A DNA stretch of 64,000 nucleotides from JAHJQZ01 sp963676075 (GTDB lineage Bacteria; Pseudomonadota; Alphaproteobacteria; Rhizobiales; Devosiaceae). The stretch is from contig CAXXNZ010000028.1 of assembly GCA_963676075.2 (NCBI GenBank), forward strand, positions 275,982 to 339,981. The letters run 5' to 3'. Positions 9,195-17,410 of the stretch are shown one piece after another. Below the pieces are notes generated by a model. That model did no database searches and was not told the DNA's origin. It worked only from the letters and a program-made list of their open reading frames with translations. The stretch's first letter is position 1. Every line of letters starts with the position of its first letter. The position numbers and the translations under genes were made by a program.

Positions 9195-9773
9195 TTAACC
9201 CTTCCACGCCGTCACGATCTCATCGATCGCCGGCCGGTCACGTTCCTCGAGTTTTGTCGTCGGCGTGCCAATGTGGACGAAGCCGACGAAGCGCTCCCCG
9301 TCCTTCGCCCCGAGCATCGCCGCCGCCTCCGCGTCATAAGCAAACCACCGGGTCACCCACTGCGCACCAAAGCCCAGCGCATTGGCGGCATGCACAAGGT
9401 TGAAAGCCACATTACCGGCGGCGAGCAGCTGCTCGAATTCCGGGATCTTGGGATGTGCCCGCGGCGCGGACAGCACTCCGATCGTCAGCGGCGCCGGCAG
9501 GAACTGCGTCCGTTCCTTTTTGAGACGCTCCGCATCGGCGTCGGGCTCGCGCGCGGCGACAATCGCCGCCAGTTTCTCCCCGACCTGTTCGCGCGCAGGG
9601 CCGGCAAAGGTGATGAGCCGGAACGGCGCCAGCTTGCCGTGATCGGGCACGCGCACGGCCATCGTCAGCATGTCCTTGAGCTGGTTTTCGTCCGGACCCG
9701 GCTCGGCGAGAAATGGCAGTAACACAGAGCGACGGGTCAAAAGGTGGTCGCGTAGTTCGGAAAGAATCGGCAC
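9195..9773 (-). CDS. Nitroreductase family protein
   Basis: An FMN-dependent nitroreductase-fold oxidoreductase of 192 residues. The N-terminal LTRRSV element (FMN phosphate/ribityl contact), the VRVPDHGKLAPFRLITF segment and the C-terminal block AANALGFGAQWVTRWF...GFVHIGTP are characteristic of the YdjA-like branch. The GTG start at 9773 is preceded by AAGGAG with 7-base spacing. The frame is open far upstream, but that part is opposite the next gene's leader. Substrate unknown. Transcribed divergently from a secreted protein gene, so the 158-base gap must hold two promoters. Confidence 0.88.
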   Translation of the reverse strand: MPILSELRDHLLTRRSVLLPFLAEPGPDENQLKDMLTMAVRVPDHGKLAPFRLITFAGPAREQVGEKLAAIVAAREPDADAERLKKERTQFLPAPLTIGVLSAPRAHPKIPEFEQLLAAGNVAFNLVHAANALGFGAQWVTRWFAYDAEAAAMLGAKDGERFVGFVHIGTPTTKLEERDRPAIDEIVTAWKG

Positions 9774-9931
9774 ATCAAGCTCCTTTGGCAGTCCTCGCCA
9801 TCTTGTTGTCCCGTTTGCGCGATGGGCTGCTAGAAAGTCAATTCCTGATCGGCAAATCGATTCAGGTGCCAACCTGCACCCTTCGGCTTTGCTTGACCTC
9901 GGCCCCGAGTTCGTGCGTTGAAAATGCACAA

Positions 9932-10960
9932 ATGCGACATCTCCTGATTCTCGCCACCATATTGACCGGGCTCGGCTTCTTCCCGGCCATGGCACAGACC
10001 ACAGATCCTTACCCCTCGTCGGCTCCGGTCCGGAACGAGGCCGGTGAAATCGTGTCGCCTGACACTTTGGCGGGCGACGAGACGGATGCGGCCTCCGGTG
10101 ACGCTGGTCAGGACGAGGAGATGTCGGCAGAGAACAATGCCGCCGCCTTGGCAGCTGAGCTTGCTGCCCGCGTTGCCGAGCTTCAGTCAGCGGGCGCTGC
10201 GGCGCAACCTGTGACGCTGTCGGCAAAGCTGATCGATGACGGCCCGATCATCCCGTCCGGTCTGGTCTGGCGCATTTTTTCGGCCGACGAAACGACCAAT
10301 GGCGACGTCAAGATTATCGATCGCAGCGAACAGGCGACGGCGGCATTCAACCTGCCGCCTGGCGAGTATCTGGCGCAGGTCAGCTACGGCCTCGCCCAGG
10401 CCAGCGACACGCTGGTCGTGACTGATGCCCCCCAGTCCCACGTACTTGTGCTTGACGCCGGCGCCCTTCGGCTCAATGCCCGCATCAGCGGCGACCTCGA
10501 AATCGCCCCGCGTTACCTCAAGTTCGAGATCTATCCGCAGGGCCTTCAGGACGATGCGCGCTCGGTCATCACCGGCAACGTCAGGCCTGGTGAGCTCGTT
10601 CACCTCAATGCCGGCATCTATCACGTCGTTTCGCGCTACGGCACGGTCAACGCCGTCGCCGAGACCGACCTGCGCGTCGACAAGGGACAGTTGACCGACG
10701 CGACGCTGTTTCACGACGCAGCGCAGATCTCTTTCCGGCTGGTCTCCGTCACCGGAGGTGAAGCCATTGCCGATGTCGACTGGACGATCAACGACTCGGA
10801 CGGAAACACCGTCTACCGCTATTCCGGCACATTCCCCTCCGCGATCCTCGCCGCCGGTGATTATGTCGTGCTCGCCCAGCGCGGCGGCACCGTCTACAAC
10901 CGGGAATTCGCCGTCATGGCCGGCCCGGCTCAGGAGATCGAGGTCCTGACCTCCTTCTAG
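9932..10960 (+). CDS. Secreted protein of three ~80-residue repeats, unknown function
   Basis: A 342-residue protein with a clear signal peptide (MRHLLILATILTGLGFFPAMA, cleavage about residue 21). An acidic, Ala/Glu-rich linker spans residues 40-90, followed by three homologous beta-rich units at about 93-178, 179-264 and 265-340. Each unit has a hydrophobic strand, a VW/LKF/VDW strand, and a turn of the type L-P/A-x-GxY (LPPGEYLAQVSYG, LNAGIYHVVSRYG, LAAGDYVVLAQRG). The pattern resembles PEGA or carboxypeptidase-regulatory-like beta-sandwiches, but I cannot assign a named family. Periplasmic or exported location is inferred. Start chosen at the ATG that opens the signal peptide. Confidence 0.78.
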   Translation: MRHLLILATILTGLGFFPAMAQTTDPYPSSAPVRNEAGEIVSPDTLAGDETDAASGDAGQDEEMSAENNAAALAAELAARVAELQSAGAAAQPVTLSAKLIDDGPIIPSGLVWRIFSADETTNGDVKIIDRSEQATAAFNLPPGEYLAQVSYGLAQASDTLVVTDAPQSHVLVLDAGALRLNARISGDLEIAPRYLKFEIYPQGLQDDARSVITGNVRPGELVHLNAGIYHVVSRYGTVNAVAETDLRVDKGQLTDATLFHDAAQISFRLVSVTGGEAIADVDWTINDSDGNTVYRYSGTFPSAILAAGDYVVLAQRGGTVYNREFAVMAGPAQEIEVLTSF

Positions 10961-11127
10961 GCTGGGATCAGGCAAATGGGGGTGCGTCTTCCGGCGCAAA
11001 TACATGTCATCCGGCGTTTTGTCTGATTTACCTAAAATGCCGATTACACCGGTTAGCCGGAATTGACACTGCGCAGGTTACACCTTGGCCAACAGAACGA
11101 TATTCGTTCGTGCGACCAGGTAGCAGA

Positions 11128-11388
11128 ATGATCAGAGGACTAGAGAAAAGACTAGCGCCACGGCGCAACACCTTGATCCGGGCAAGGATCCATTATTCCG
11201 GCTACGCTCACGAGTGCATCATTCGCAACGTATCGGACACCGGGGCCAAGCTCGAGACATCGGGCGTCAACCTCATACCCCAGAGTTTTGAACTGCACGC
11301 ACCGGGACACCGGCCGCAAACATGTCAGGTCGTCTGGCGTGCCATGCGGGAGCTCGGCGTACAGTTCACGCGGCCCGAGGCCTACTAG
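11128..11388 (+). CDS. Single PilZ domain protein
   Basis: An 86-residue protein that is essentially one PilZ domain, the c-di-GMP receptor fold. The arginine-rich N-terminal motif (APRRNTLIRARI, covering RxxxR) and the NVSDTGAKLE block (N-x-S-x-x-G) are both present, so c-di-GMP binding is plausible. The ATG at 11128 is preferred because AGG lies about eight bases upstream; a GTG at 11110 would add six residues. It is followed by a strong hairpin with a T run, so it is probably monocistronic. Output partner unknown. Confidence 0.85.
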   Translation: MIRGLEKRLAPRRNTLIRARIHYSGYAHECIIRNVSDTGAKLETSGVNLIPQSFELHAPGHRPQTCQVVWRAMRELGVQFTRPEAY

Positions 11389-11407
11389 AGGCAGCTTAGG
11401 GGCGATC

Positions 11408-11442
11408 GCCCGCGCTCTTGTGAGCGCGGGCTGACCATTTTT
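11408..11442 (+). terminator. Intrinsic terminator after PilZ gene
   Basis: A perfect 10-bp stem (GCCCGCGCTC / GAGCGCGGGC) with TTGT loop, followed by TGACCATTTTTCTC, lies 20 bases after the PilZ stop and before the convergent thrS end. Confidence 0.8.
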
Positions 11443-11451
11443 CTCTATGGA

Positions 11452-13419
11452 TTACCCTGCCGGCGTCTGGTCCGGCGCCAGTGCTTCGGCCTGCAGCATG
11501 GCGATGGCCTCTTCTGCACCCATCACCTTCTGGCCCTGTTCGCCGAGACGCCGCACCGAGACGGTGCCTTCCTCGGCTTCGCGCTTACCGACAACGAACA
11601 TCAACGGCACCTTCTGCACCGAGTGCTCGCGGACCTTGTAGTTGATCTTCTCGTTGCGGGTGTCGATCTCGACACGCAGCCCCTTGGCCTTCAGATCGGC
11701 AACAAGCTTTTCGGCATACGCGTCGGCATCCGAAACGATCGTCGCGACCACCGCCTGCACCGGCGCCAGCCAGGTCGGCAGCTTGCCGGCATAGTTCTCG
11801 ATCATGATGCCGATGAAGCGTTCGAAGGTGCCGAACACCGCGCGGTGCAGCATCACCGGACGCTTGCGCGAGCCGTCCTCGGCGACATAGGTCGCATCGA
11901 GCCTTTCGGGCAGAACGTAGTCGAGCTGATAGGTGCCGCACTGCCACGACCGGCCGATAGCGTCGGTCAGGTGGAATTCCAGTTTCGGACCATAAAAGGC
12001 ACCCTCACCCGGCGAATAGTCGAACTCGATCCCCGAGGCATGAAGTGCATCGGCGAGCGATTTCTCGGCACGGTCCCAGGTGGCATCGTCACCGGCCCGG
12101 ACGTCGGGGCGGGTGGCGAGCTTGTACTTGATATCGGTCAGGCCCATGTCGCCATAAACGCGCGCGAACAGTGCCAGGAACCGCTTGGTCTCGTCGGTCA
12201 CCTGTTCGTCGGTGCAAAAGATATGCGCGTCGTCCTGCGTCATCTGCCTGACGCGCATGATCCCGTGCAGGGCGCCATGCGCTTCATTGCGGTGACAGCA
12301 ACCGAATTCCGCCATTCTTATCGGCAGATCGCGGTAGGACTTGATGCCCTGGTTGAAGATCTGGATGTGCGCCGGGCAGTTCATCGGCTTCAGCGCCATC
12401 AGGCTGCCTTCGCCGGTGATGATCGGCTGATCGTCTTCGGTCGAGGGGATCTCGTCGGGCACGACGAACATGTTCTCGCGGAACTTGCCCCAGTGGCCCG
12501 AACGCTCCCACAGCTTGTTGTCGATCAGCTGCGGGGTCTTGACCTCCTGATAGCCATCTTCGTCCAGCCGACGGCGGATATAGCTCTCGAGCTGGCGCCA
12601 GATCATGTAGCCCTTGGCATGCCAGAACACCGAACCGGGCGCTTCTTCCTGCAGGTGGAACAGGTCGAGTTCACGGCCGATCTTGCGATGGTCGCGCTTT
12701 TCCGCCTCCTCCAGCATGGTCAGGTACTGGTCGAGATCTTCCTTCTTGGCCCACGCGGTGCCGTAGATGCGGCTCAGAACCGGATTGCGGCTATCGCCAC
12801 GCCAATAGGCGCCGGCCACCTTGGTCAGCTTGAAGGCGGTACCGACATCCTTGGTGGTGCGCATATGCGGACCACGGCAGAGGTCGAACCACTGGCCCTG
12901 CTTGTAGATCTTGACGTCCTGGTCGTCGGGAATGGCGTCGATCAGTTCGACCTTGAACTCTTCGCCCTTGGTCTTGAAGACCTTGATCGCCTCGTCGCGG
13001 CTCCAAACTTCCTTGGTGAAGGCGTTCCCGCGCTGGACGATCTCGGCCATTTTCTTCTCGATCTGCCGGAGTTCGTCCTCAGAGAACGGCACCTCGCGAT
13101 AGAAGTCGTAATAAAAGCCGTTCTCGATCGACGGGCCGATGGTTACCTGCGTGCCGGGCCACAGCTCCTGCACGGCCTCGGCCATGACATGAGCGGCATC
13201 GTGCCGGATCAGCTCCAAAGCTTCCGGGTCTTCGCGCTTGACGAATTCGAGCGTGGCGCCATCCGGCACTTCCGCCGACAGATCGCTCATCTCGCCGTCG
13301 AGCTTCATGGCGACGGTGGCCTTGGCCAGCGACTTGGAGATGGACTCAACGACGGTAGTGCCGGTGGTGCCCAGCGCAAATTCGCGTGTGGCGCCATCGG
13401 GAAAACGTACCGTAATCAT
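11452..13419 (-). CDS. thrS: Threonine--tRNA ligase
   Basis: Charges tRNA-Thr. Domain order: N-terminal TGS domain (VRFPDGATREFALGTTG, residues 3-60), the editing domain with HDAAHVMAEAV (HxxxH), the class II catalytic core with MNCPAHIQIF and the motif-2 region RMAEFGCCHRNEAHGAL, and a C-terminal anticodon-binding domain (LAPVQAVVATI onward). The Zn-binding Cys of MNC is present. Length of 655 residues is normal. The start at 13419 (MITVRF) is preferred over 13431 because GGAG sits six bases ahead of it. A 9-bp inverted repeat lies in the immediate leader. Confidence 0.97.
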   Translation of the reverse strand: MITVRFPDGATREFALGTTGTTVVESISKSLAKATVAMKLDGEMSDLSAEVPDGATLEFVKREDPEALELIRHDAAHVMAEAVQELWPGTQVTIGPSIENGFYYDFYREVPFSEDELRQIEKKMAEIVQRGNAFTKEVWSRDEAIKVFKTKGEEFKVELIDAIPDDQDVKIYKQGQWFDLCRGPHMRTTKDVGTAFKLTKVAGAYWRGDSRNPVLSRIYGTAWAKKEDLDQYLTMLEEAEKRDHRKIGRELDLFHLQEEAPGSVFWHAKGYMIWRQLESYIRRRLDEDGYQEVKTPQLIDNKLWERSGHWGKFRENMFVVPDEIPSTEDDQPIITGEGSLMALKPMNCPAHIQIFNQGIKSYRDLPIRMAEFGCCHRNEAHGALHGIMRVRQMTQDDAHIFCTDEQVTDETKRFLALFARVYGDMGLTDIKYKLATRPDVRAGDDATWDRAEKSLADALHASGIEFDYSPGEGAFYGPKLEFHLTDAIGRSWQCGTYQLDYVLPERLDATYVAEDGSRKRPVMLHRAVFGTFERFIGIMIENYAGKLPTWLAPVQAVVATIVSDADAYAEKLVADLKAKGLRVEIDTRNEKINYKVREHSVQKVPLMFVVGKREAEEGTVSVRRLGEQGQKVMGAEEAIAMLQAEALAPDQTPAG

Positions 13420-13441
13420 TTCGATCTCCATGAAATCTCAT

Positions 13442-13481
13442 GCGCATCCGCAAAGGAAAAGGCTTGCCGGTCCGGATGCGC
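13442..13481 (-). promoter_or_regulatory. Inverted repeat in thrS leader
   Basis: GCGCATCCG and CGGATGCGC form a perfect 9-bp inverted repeat separated by 22 bases. In the thrS mRNA the 3' arm would end about 22 bases before the preferred start codon. It could be an mRNA hairpin affecting initiation or a protein operator. No T-box elements are recognisable. Confidence 0.45.
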
Positions 13482-13622
13482 GGATGATCGGAAAGCTGCG
13501 GCCGTGAGACACACCGAAACGCGCGCAAACAGCCATGCACCCGCAAAGACCATCTCCACGGGACGGCAGGCTCCTTAGCACCCAATCCTTGAGATTTCCA
13601 CCAAATTGCCTACCCGGCGACA

Positions 13623-14144
13623 TCACCGATGCGATACGCCGCCAGCCAGCGATCTGAGGAAAGCGCCGACCTCGTCAGCGATGGCGCCGTGGTCGATCTC
13701 GGCCAGTCCGGCTTCCGACCACCCGGCGAGTGGATCGAGCTTGCCCACCAGCCTTTGCCGCTCGGGTTCAAGCCCTGCCTTGTGTGCCAGAGGTGCGGCG
13801 GTGTGCAGCAGCAGCAAAAGCTCATGCAGCTGTCGCATGGCGCGGAACGCCGCTGTCATGCGCGGTTTCAATTCAGGGGTCTTCTGCCAGTCACCGCCCC
13901 CGAACAGCTCCTGTGTCACCCGCTGGCCAGAGCCGTGACAGTCGAAACGCACGCAGCCGCGATAGCCGCGAGAGCTGAGGTGATCATGGATCGAGCAAAG
14001 ATAGTCGTCGTTCAGATGCTTGCAGGCGGTGTCGGCAGGCTTGTCGTGGGCGAAGTCCTCAGACCGATCGAAGGCGAAGGCCACGCAGCACAAGCCGGCG
14101 CAATTGCCGCAATCGGGCTCGAATGTGCGAACGGGGGGTGTCAT
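13623..14144 (-). CDS. YkgJ-like cysteine cluster protein
   Basis: A 173-residue protein whose N-terminal half carries a cysteine cluster (CGNCAGLCC at about residues 12-20, then C in TACKHL, YLCSIH and GCVRFDCHG), likely holding zinc or an Fe-S cluster. The pattern matches the YkgJ-type cysteine cluster family and the N-terminal domain of some longer actinobacterial proteins. The C-terminal half is helical and leucine-rich. Function unknown. It stands alone between thrS and the epimerase, and its start has no strong Shine-Dalgarno. Confidence 0.75.
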   Translation of the reverse strand: MTPPVRTFEPDCGNCAGLCCVAFAFDRSEDFAHDKPADTACKHLNDDYLCSIHDHLSSRGYRGCVRFDCHGSGQRVTQELFGGGDWQKTPELKPRMTAAFRAMRQLHELLLLLHTAAPLAHKAGLEPERQRLVGKLDPLAGWSEAGLAEIDHGAIADEVGAFLRSLAGGVSHR

Positions 14145-14248
14145 TGGACCAAACCGTCAGTCGGCATGAGCTGGCTCCTAACACGTCACCTGAACCTTTG
14201 TCACCGCACGGCGCGCACGTGCCGCACCTCGTTCAGGGACCGGGAATC

Positions 14249-14278
14249 AAAAAAAGGGCGGCCCACTGGACCGCCCTT
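14249..14278 (-). terminator. Intrinsic terminator after epimerase gene
   Basis: On the minus strand a stem AAGGGCGG...CCGCCCTT is followed directly by a run of seven T. It lies 26 bases downstream of the epimerase stop, a textbook Rho-independent terminator. Confidence 0.88.
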
Positions 14279-14303
14279 GCGTCAGTGTCGAAGCGCCGCT
14301 GAA

Positions 14304-15197
14304 TCAGAGCTTCACATATTTGCGCCAGTCGTGCTCTTCCTTGAATCCGAGCACCTCGCGGATCTTATTGTTGGAGATCGGCGCTTCCTTTTCGCCCAAC
14401 TCGCGGGTGACCGGGGTGTTCGGGGCGTATTTCTTCAGGAAATCCATGGTCGGCTCAACCGCCGTGATGGTGTCATTGACCGCGTTGAAAACCTGGAAGC
14501 CGAGCCCGTCCTTGCCAATACAGCGGTCGACGATCTGGCCGAGGTCGCGGGCGTCGATATAGGACCAGGCATTGCGCTTGCGGCTCGGCGGATCGGCAAA
14601 GAAGCTTCCCCACTTCGCGTAATCCTCGGGCGCCATGACGTTGCCGATTCTCAGAGCATAGATGTCGGCATCAAAGCGCATGGCAAAGGCGCGCGCCGTC
14701 TTCTCGTTGCACACCTTGGACAAGCCGTAGCTGTCCATCGGATCGGTGTCGTATTCCTCGGTCAGCGGAAACTCGTGGTAATCCTTGTCGCCTTCGGCGA
14801 AGCACACGCCGAACGTCGTCTCGGACGAGGCGATGACGACCTTGCGCACGCCCAGCTTCATCGCCGCCTCGATGACATTGTAGGTCGACATCACATTGGT
14901 GCGGTAGGTCTCGTTGTCCGGCCTGATGCCGACGCGCGGAATGGCAGCGAAATGCACCACGGCGTCGACCTTCGGCGGCAACCGCCCCTTCCCGTAGCCG
15001 TCCATGCCGAAATGCATCGACATGGCGTTGAACACCTCACCGCTGTCGGTCAGGTCGGTGATGATTGTATCGACCCCTGGCTGATCGAGCGGTACGAGGT
15101 CGAGATTGAGCACCTGATGCCCCTGGTCGAGCAGATATTTGATGGCATGCCTGCCCGCCTTGCCGCTGCCGCCGGTGAATATGACTCGCTTGCCCAT
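14304..15197 (-). CDS. NAD-dependent epimerase/dehydratase (extended SDR)
   Basis: An extended short-chain dehydrogenase of 297 residues. The N-terminal TGGSGKAG nucleotide-binding motif, the VVHFAAIPR segment, and the catalytic S...YGLSK (SSETTFG then YxxxK) are visible. It resembles sugar epimerases/dehydratases and uronate-type dehydrogenases; substrate cannot be read from sequence. The ATG at 15197 is fixed by a perfect AGGAGGT five bases upstream. It is monocistronic, with a LacI-type operator 33 bases before the start and a strong terminator behind it, suggesting sugar-responsive regulation by a LacI-family repressor encoded elsewhere. Confidence 0.88.
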   Translation of the reverse strand: MGKRVIFTGGSGKAGRHAIKYLLDQGHQVLNLDLVPLDQPGVDTIITDLTDSGEVFNAMSMHFGMDGYGKGRLPPKVDAVVHFAAIPRVGIRPDNETYRTNVMSTYNVIEAAMKLGVRKVVIASSETTFGVCFAEGDKDYHEFPLTEEYDTDPMDSYGLSKVCNEKTARAFAMRFDADIYALRIGNVMAPEDYAKWGSFFADPPSRKRNAWSYIDARDLGQIVDRCIGKDGLGFQVFNAVNDTITAVEPTMDFLKKYAPNTPVTRELGEKEAPISNNKIREVLGFKEEHDWRKYVKL

Positions 15198-15229
15198 AAC
15201 GGACCTCCTGAATACGAATGTTGTGAAGG

Positions 15230-15243
15230 TGTTAGCGCTAGCA
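15230..15243. promoter_or_regulatory. LacI-family operator-like palindrome
   Basis: TGTTAGCGCTAGCA is palindromic at 12 of 14 positions and matches the general LacI-family operator form (TGnTAGCGCTAnCA) seen ahead of sugar-catabolic genes in alphaproteobacteria. It is 33 bases upstream of the epimerase start codon, where a repressor would block transcription. Confidence 0.65.
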
Positions 15244-15335
15244 TATCGTGTTTGCGCCGCCAAACCAATCCCTGTGATGGCAAGCCGCGCGAATTTTCGC
15301 CCGCACTCACGCCGCCCATACCGTCGCAGAATTCG

Positions 15336-16073
15336 CTATTTCCAGCGGCCGTAGCGCCAGGGCAGATACCAGGCGGCTTCCTTCGGCACCGTCTCGGGCA
15401 CGGGATCATAGCCATGCGTGCCGCCAGGTCGGCAACGCCAGAGCCGCCCCGCCCCCATCCAGCCGCCGGGCCAAAAGCCGAAACGCCAGATGGCGTCGCG
15501 GGTAAACTCAGAACAGGTCGGCGCATGCCGGCAGGTACGCCCGACAAGCATCGAGAGCGTGTAGCGGTAAAGGGTGATCAGCCCATAGGCCGCTACCGAA
15601 AAGGGAAAATCGACAAGGGCCCAGAACTTGCCTCTGAGCGGCGCGGCCAGAGGCGTGTATTGCTGCGTCCACCAGTTCGCTTCCTCAAGCCCCTCGCAAA
15701 ACGGCGGGCGCGTTTTCGAATAGGAAATCAGGCCGCCATCGGGATAACCGACAAGCAGAAAGCTGTCTTCGTCTCCGTCGCGCTCGATCTGGCGATAGGC
15801 TTCGTGAAGCGGAACAAGGCCGGTTGGCAAATCGGAACCGACATGAAAATAAACCGTCGGCGTCTCACCAGCCAGCTTGTTGCTCGCCTCGAAATAGGCT
15901 TCGAGATCAGAAAGCGTTGCTGGCCGAGGCAGCAGGGCGTCACGATGATCGGCGTGACGGAACCAGTAGCGTTTGACCAGTGGACGCCGTTCGATTTCCT
16001 GCATGATTATGGCGTGCGGATGGCTTGAAAGATAGCGCCCGATCGGTTCGAACTGTTTGTGCAAGAACTTCAA
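15336..16073 (-). CDS. yidD: YidD-type membrane insertion factor with long N-terminal extension
   Basis: The C-terminal 90 residues are a clear YidD domain: LITLYRYTLSMLVGRTCRHAPTCSEF (given in parts: the amphipathic helix, then CRHAPTCSEF), FGFWPGGWMGAGRLWRC, and PGGTHGYDPVPE. YidD is a small inner-membrane-associated protein aiding YidC-dependent insertion, normally 70-130 residues. Here about 150 extra residues precede it, with no domain I recognise, rich in aromatic and charged residues. The TTG at 16073 lies three bases after the upstream stop, implying translational coupling with the IscU-like gene; an internal ATG at 16004 would still leave about 130 extra residues. Fusion or misassigned start are both possible. 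Confidence 0.8.
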   Translation of the reverse strand: MKFLHKQFEPIGRYLSSHPHAIIMQEIERRPLVKRYWFRHADHRDALLPRPATLSDLEAYFEASNKLAGETPTVYFHVGSDLPTGLVPLHEAYRQIERDGDEDSFLLVGYPDGGLISYSKTRPPFCEGLEEANWWTQQYTPLAAPLRGKFWALVDFPFSVAAYGLITLYRYTLSMLVGRTCRHAPTCSEFTRDAIWRFGFWPGGWMGAGRLWRCRPGGTHGYDPVPETVPKEAAWYLPWRYGRWK

Positions 16074-16076
16074 TTT

Positions 16077-16532
16077 TCAGGTTCTCGTGGACGCCGACGC
16101 GTCGTTGTCGATCTGGTCGAGACAATCGACAACCGCCTCGAAAACCAGAAGCGTCGAGGTGTGTCGTGGTGTGTAGCTGCGCACAGGCTCAAGATATTTG
16201 AGATCGTCCCAGCGCTCGCCAGAAGGCGGCGGCCCGTCCTGTTTCAGCATGGCGACCATCTCTTCGCGCACCCGACGCAGCTCGTCCGTTCCGGCGCCAA
16301 CGATCTGTTCAGCCATGATCGACGCCGAGGTTTGCCCAAGCGCACAAGCATTGACCTCATGGCTGTAGCCGGTAACGACACCGTCATTGACGGCCAGTTC
16401 GACGCTGATCGTCGACCCGCAGACGCGGGACACTTTCTTGGCGCGTGCATCCGCATGTGCCAGCGGCTCCATGCCGGCAAGCCGCCCGGCAATCGCCAGG
16501 ATATTCTCGGAATAAAGGTCAGTCAGTTCCAT
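16077..16532 (-). CDS. IscU/NifU-like iron-sulfur scaffold protein
   Basis: A 151-residue IscU-fold protein. Two of the three classical ligand cysteines are recognisable: one in SRVCGSTISVEL and one in NACALGQTSASIM. At the third position the motif reads RHTSTLLVF, with no Cys until DCL eleven residues later, and the usual Asp after the first Cys-Gly is replaced by Ser. This variant is typical of a rhizobial scaffold-like subfamily, so Fe-S assembly is uncertain. It is the first gene of a pair with yidD and is transcribed divergently from folE. Confidence 0.82.
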   Translation of the reverse strand: MELTDLYSENILAIAGRLAGMEPLAHADARAKKVSRVCGSTISVELAVNDGVVTGYSHEVNACALGQTSASIMAEQIVGAGTDELRRVREEMVAMLKQDGPPPSGERWDDLKYLEPVRSYTPRHTSTLLVFEAVVDCLDQIDNDASASTRT

Positions 16533-16583
16533 CCGTCACACAAAGCGCAAACACGCGTCCTATTCAAGCGCCACTGCCGATAC

Positions 16584-16611
16584 TTGTCGCACACCGCACC
16601 GACCCTATATA
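16584..16611 (+). promoter_or_regulatory. Candidate sigma-70 promoter for folE
   Basis: TTGTCG and TATATA separated by 16 bases resemble an alphaproteobacterial housekeeping promoter pointing at folE. A short inverted repeat ATCAC-N8-GTGAT (16637-16654) follows between the predicted start site and the gene. Confidence 0.4.
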
Positions 16612-16712
16612 GGTTCACCTGATCCGGTGTGCCGCAATCACGTCATTTTGTGATCCGACCGCTGAGGTATGGCGTACAAAGCTGAAACCAGCAGGTCAAA
16701 GGGAGTTGCCCC

Positions 16713-17342
16713 ATGGACGGCGTTCTCGATCCCAAACGCATTGCCGAAAAGGCCAAAAAGGCTCCCGCCGCCCATCCGGGCCAGGAAGAAGCCGAGCAGG
16801 CGGTTCGGACGCTTCTCGCCTTTGCCGGCGAAGACACAGCCCGCGAGGGTCTTGTCGAAACCCCTGCCCGCGTGTTGCGCGCCTATGGCGAGCTGTTTGC
16901 CGGCTACAAGGCCGACGTCAAGGAGATCCTGTCCAAGACCTTCACCGAGGTCGGGGGCTACAAGGACATCGTCATGGTGCGGGACATCCCGTTCTATTCG
17001 CATTGCGAACACCACATGGTGCCCTTTTTCGGCAAGGCGCATATCGCCTATCTGCCCCATGATGGCGTCGTCGGGCTCTCCAAGCTCGCCCGGCTGGTCG
17101 AAGCCTATGCCCGCCGTTTCCAGACCCAGGAAAACCTCACCGCCCAGATCATCGATGCGCTCAATGAACATCTCAATCCGCGCGGCGCGGCGGTGATGCT
17201 CGAAGCCGAGCACATGTGCATGACCATGCGCGGCGTCCATGCCCACGGCGCCTTGACGGTGACCCAGCGCTTCACCGGCGTTTTCGCCGAGGAAGGCCCG
17301 GAACGCCGGCGTTTCTACGAATTGGTGCGCTCCCGCGGCTGA
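16713..17342 (+). CDS. folE: GTP cyclohydrolase I
   Basis: Converts GTP to dihydroneopterin triphosphate, the first step of folate synthesis. The zinc and active-site motifs are complete: SHCEHHMVPFFGKAHIAY in the middle and HMCMTMRGV near the C terminus, with GLSKLARLVEAYARR between. Length of 209 residues is typical. The ATG has GGGAG seven bases upstream. Divergent from the IscU-like/yidD pair and upstream of a small DUF1328 gene. Confidence 0.97.
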   Translation: MDGVLDPKRIAEKAKKAPAAHPGQEEAEQAVRTLLAFAGEDTAREGLVETPARVLRAYGELFAGYKADVKEILSKTFTEVGGYKDIVMVRDIPFYSHCEHHMVPFFGKAHIAYLPHDGVVGLSKLARLVEAYARRFQTQENLTAQIIDALNEHLNPRGAAVMLEAEHMCMTMRGVHAHGALTVTQRFTGVFAEEGPERRRFYELVRSRG

Positions 17343-17410
17343 CCGGCAGGGAACCTTGTCGGTACCCGCACGTTGTCTTGTCACAATTCAACCAATGACA
17401 GGGCAAACAC

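Noticed and set aside
11623..13578. 651-codon plus-strand frame opposite thrS
   Set aside because: Exact antisense of a certain gene in GC-rich DNA; its product is low in recognisable motifs and arises from the codon bias of thrS.
13629..16028. 799-codon plus-strand frame spanning three minus-strand genes
   Set aside because: Antisense shadow; the minus strand carries motif-complete genes with ribosome-binding sites and a terminator here.
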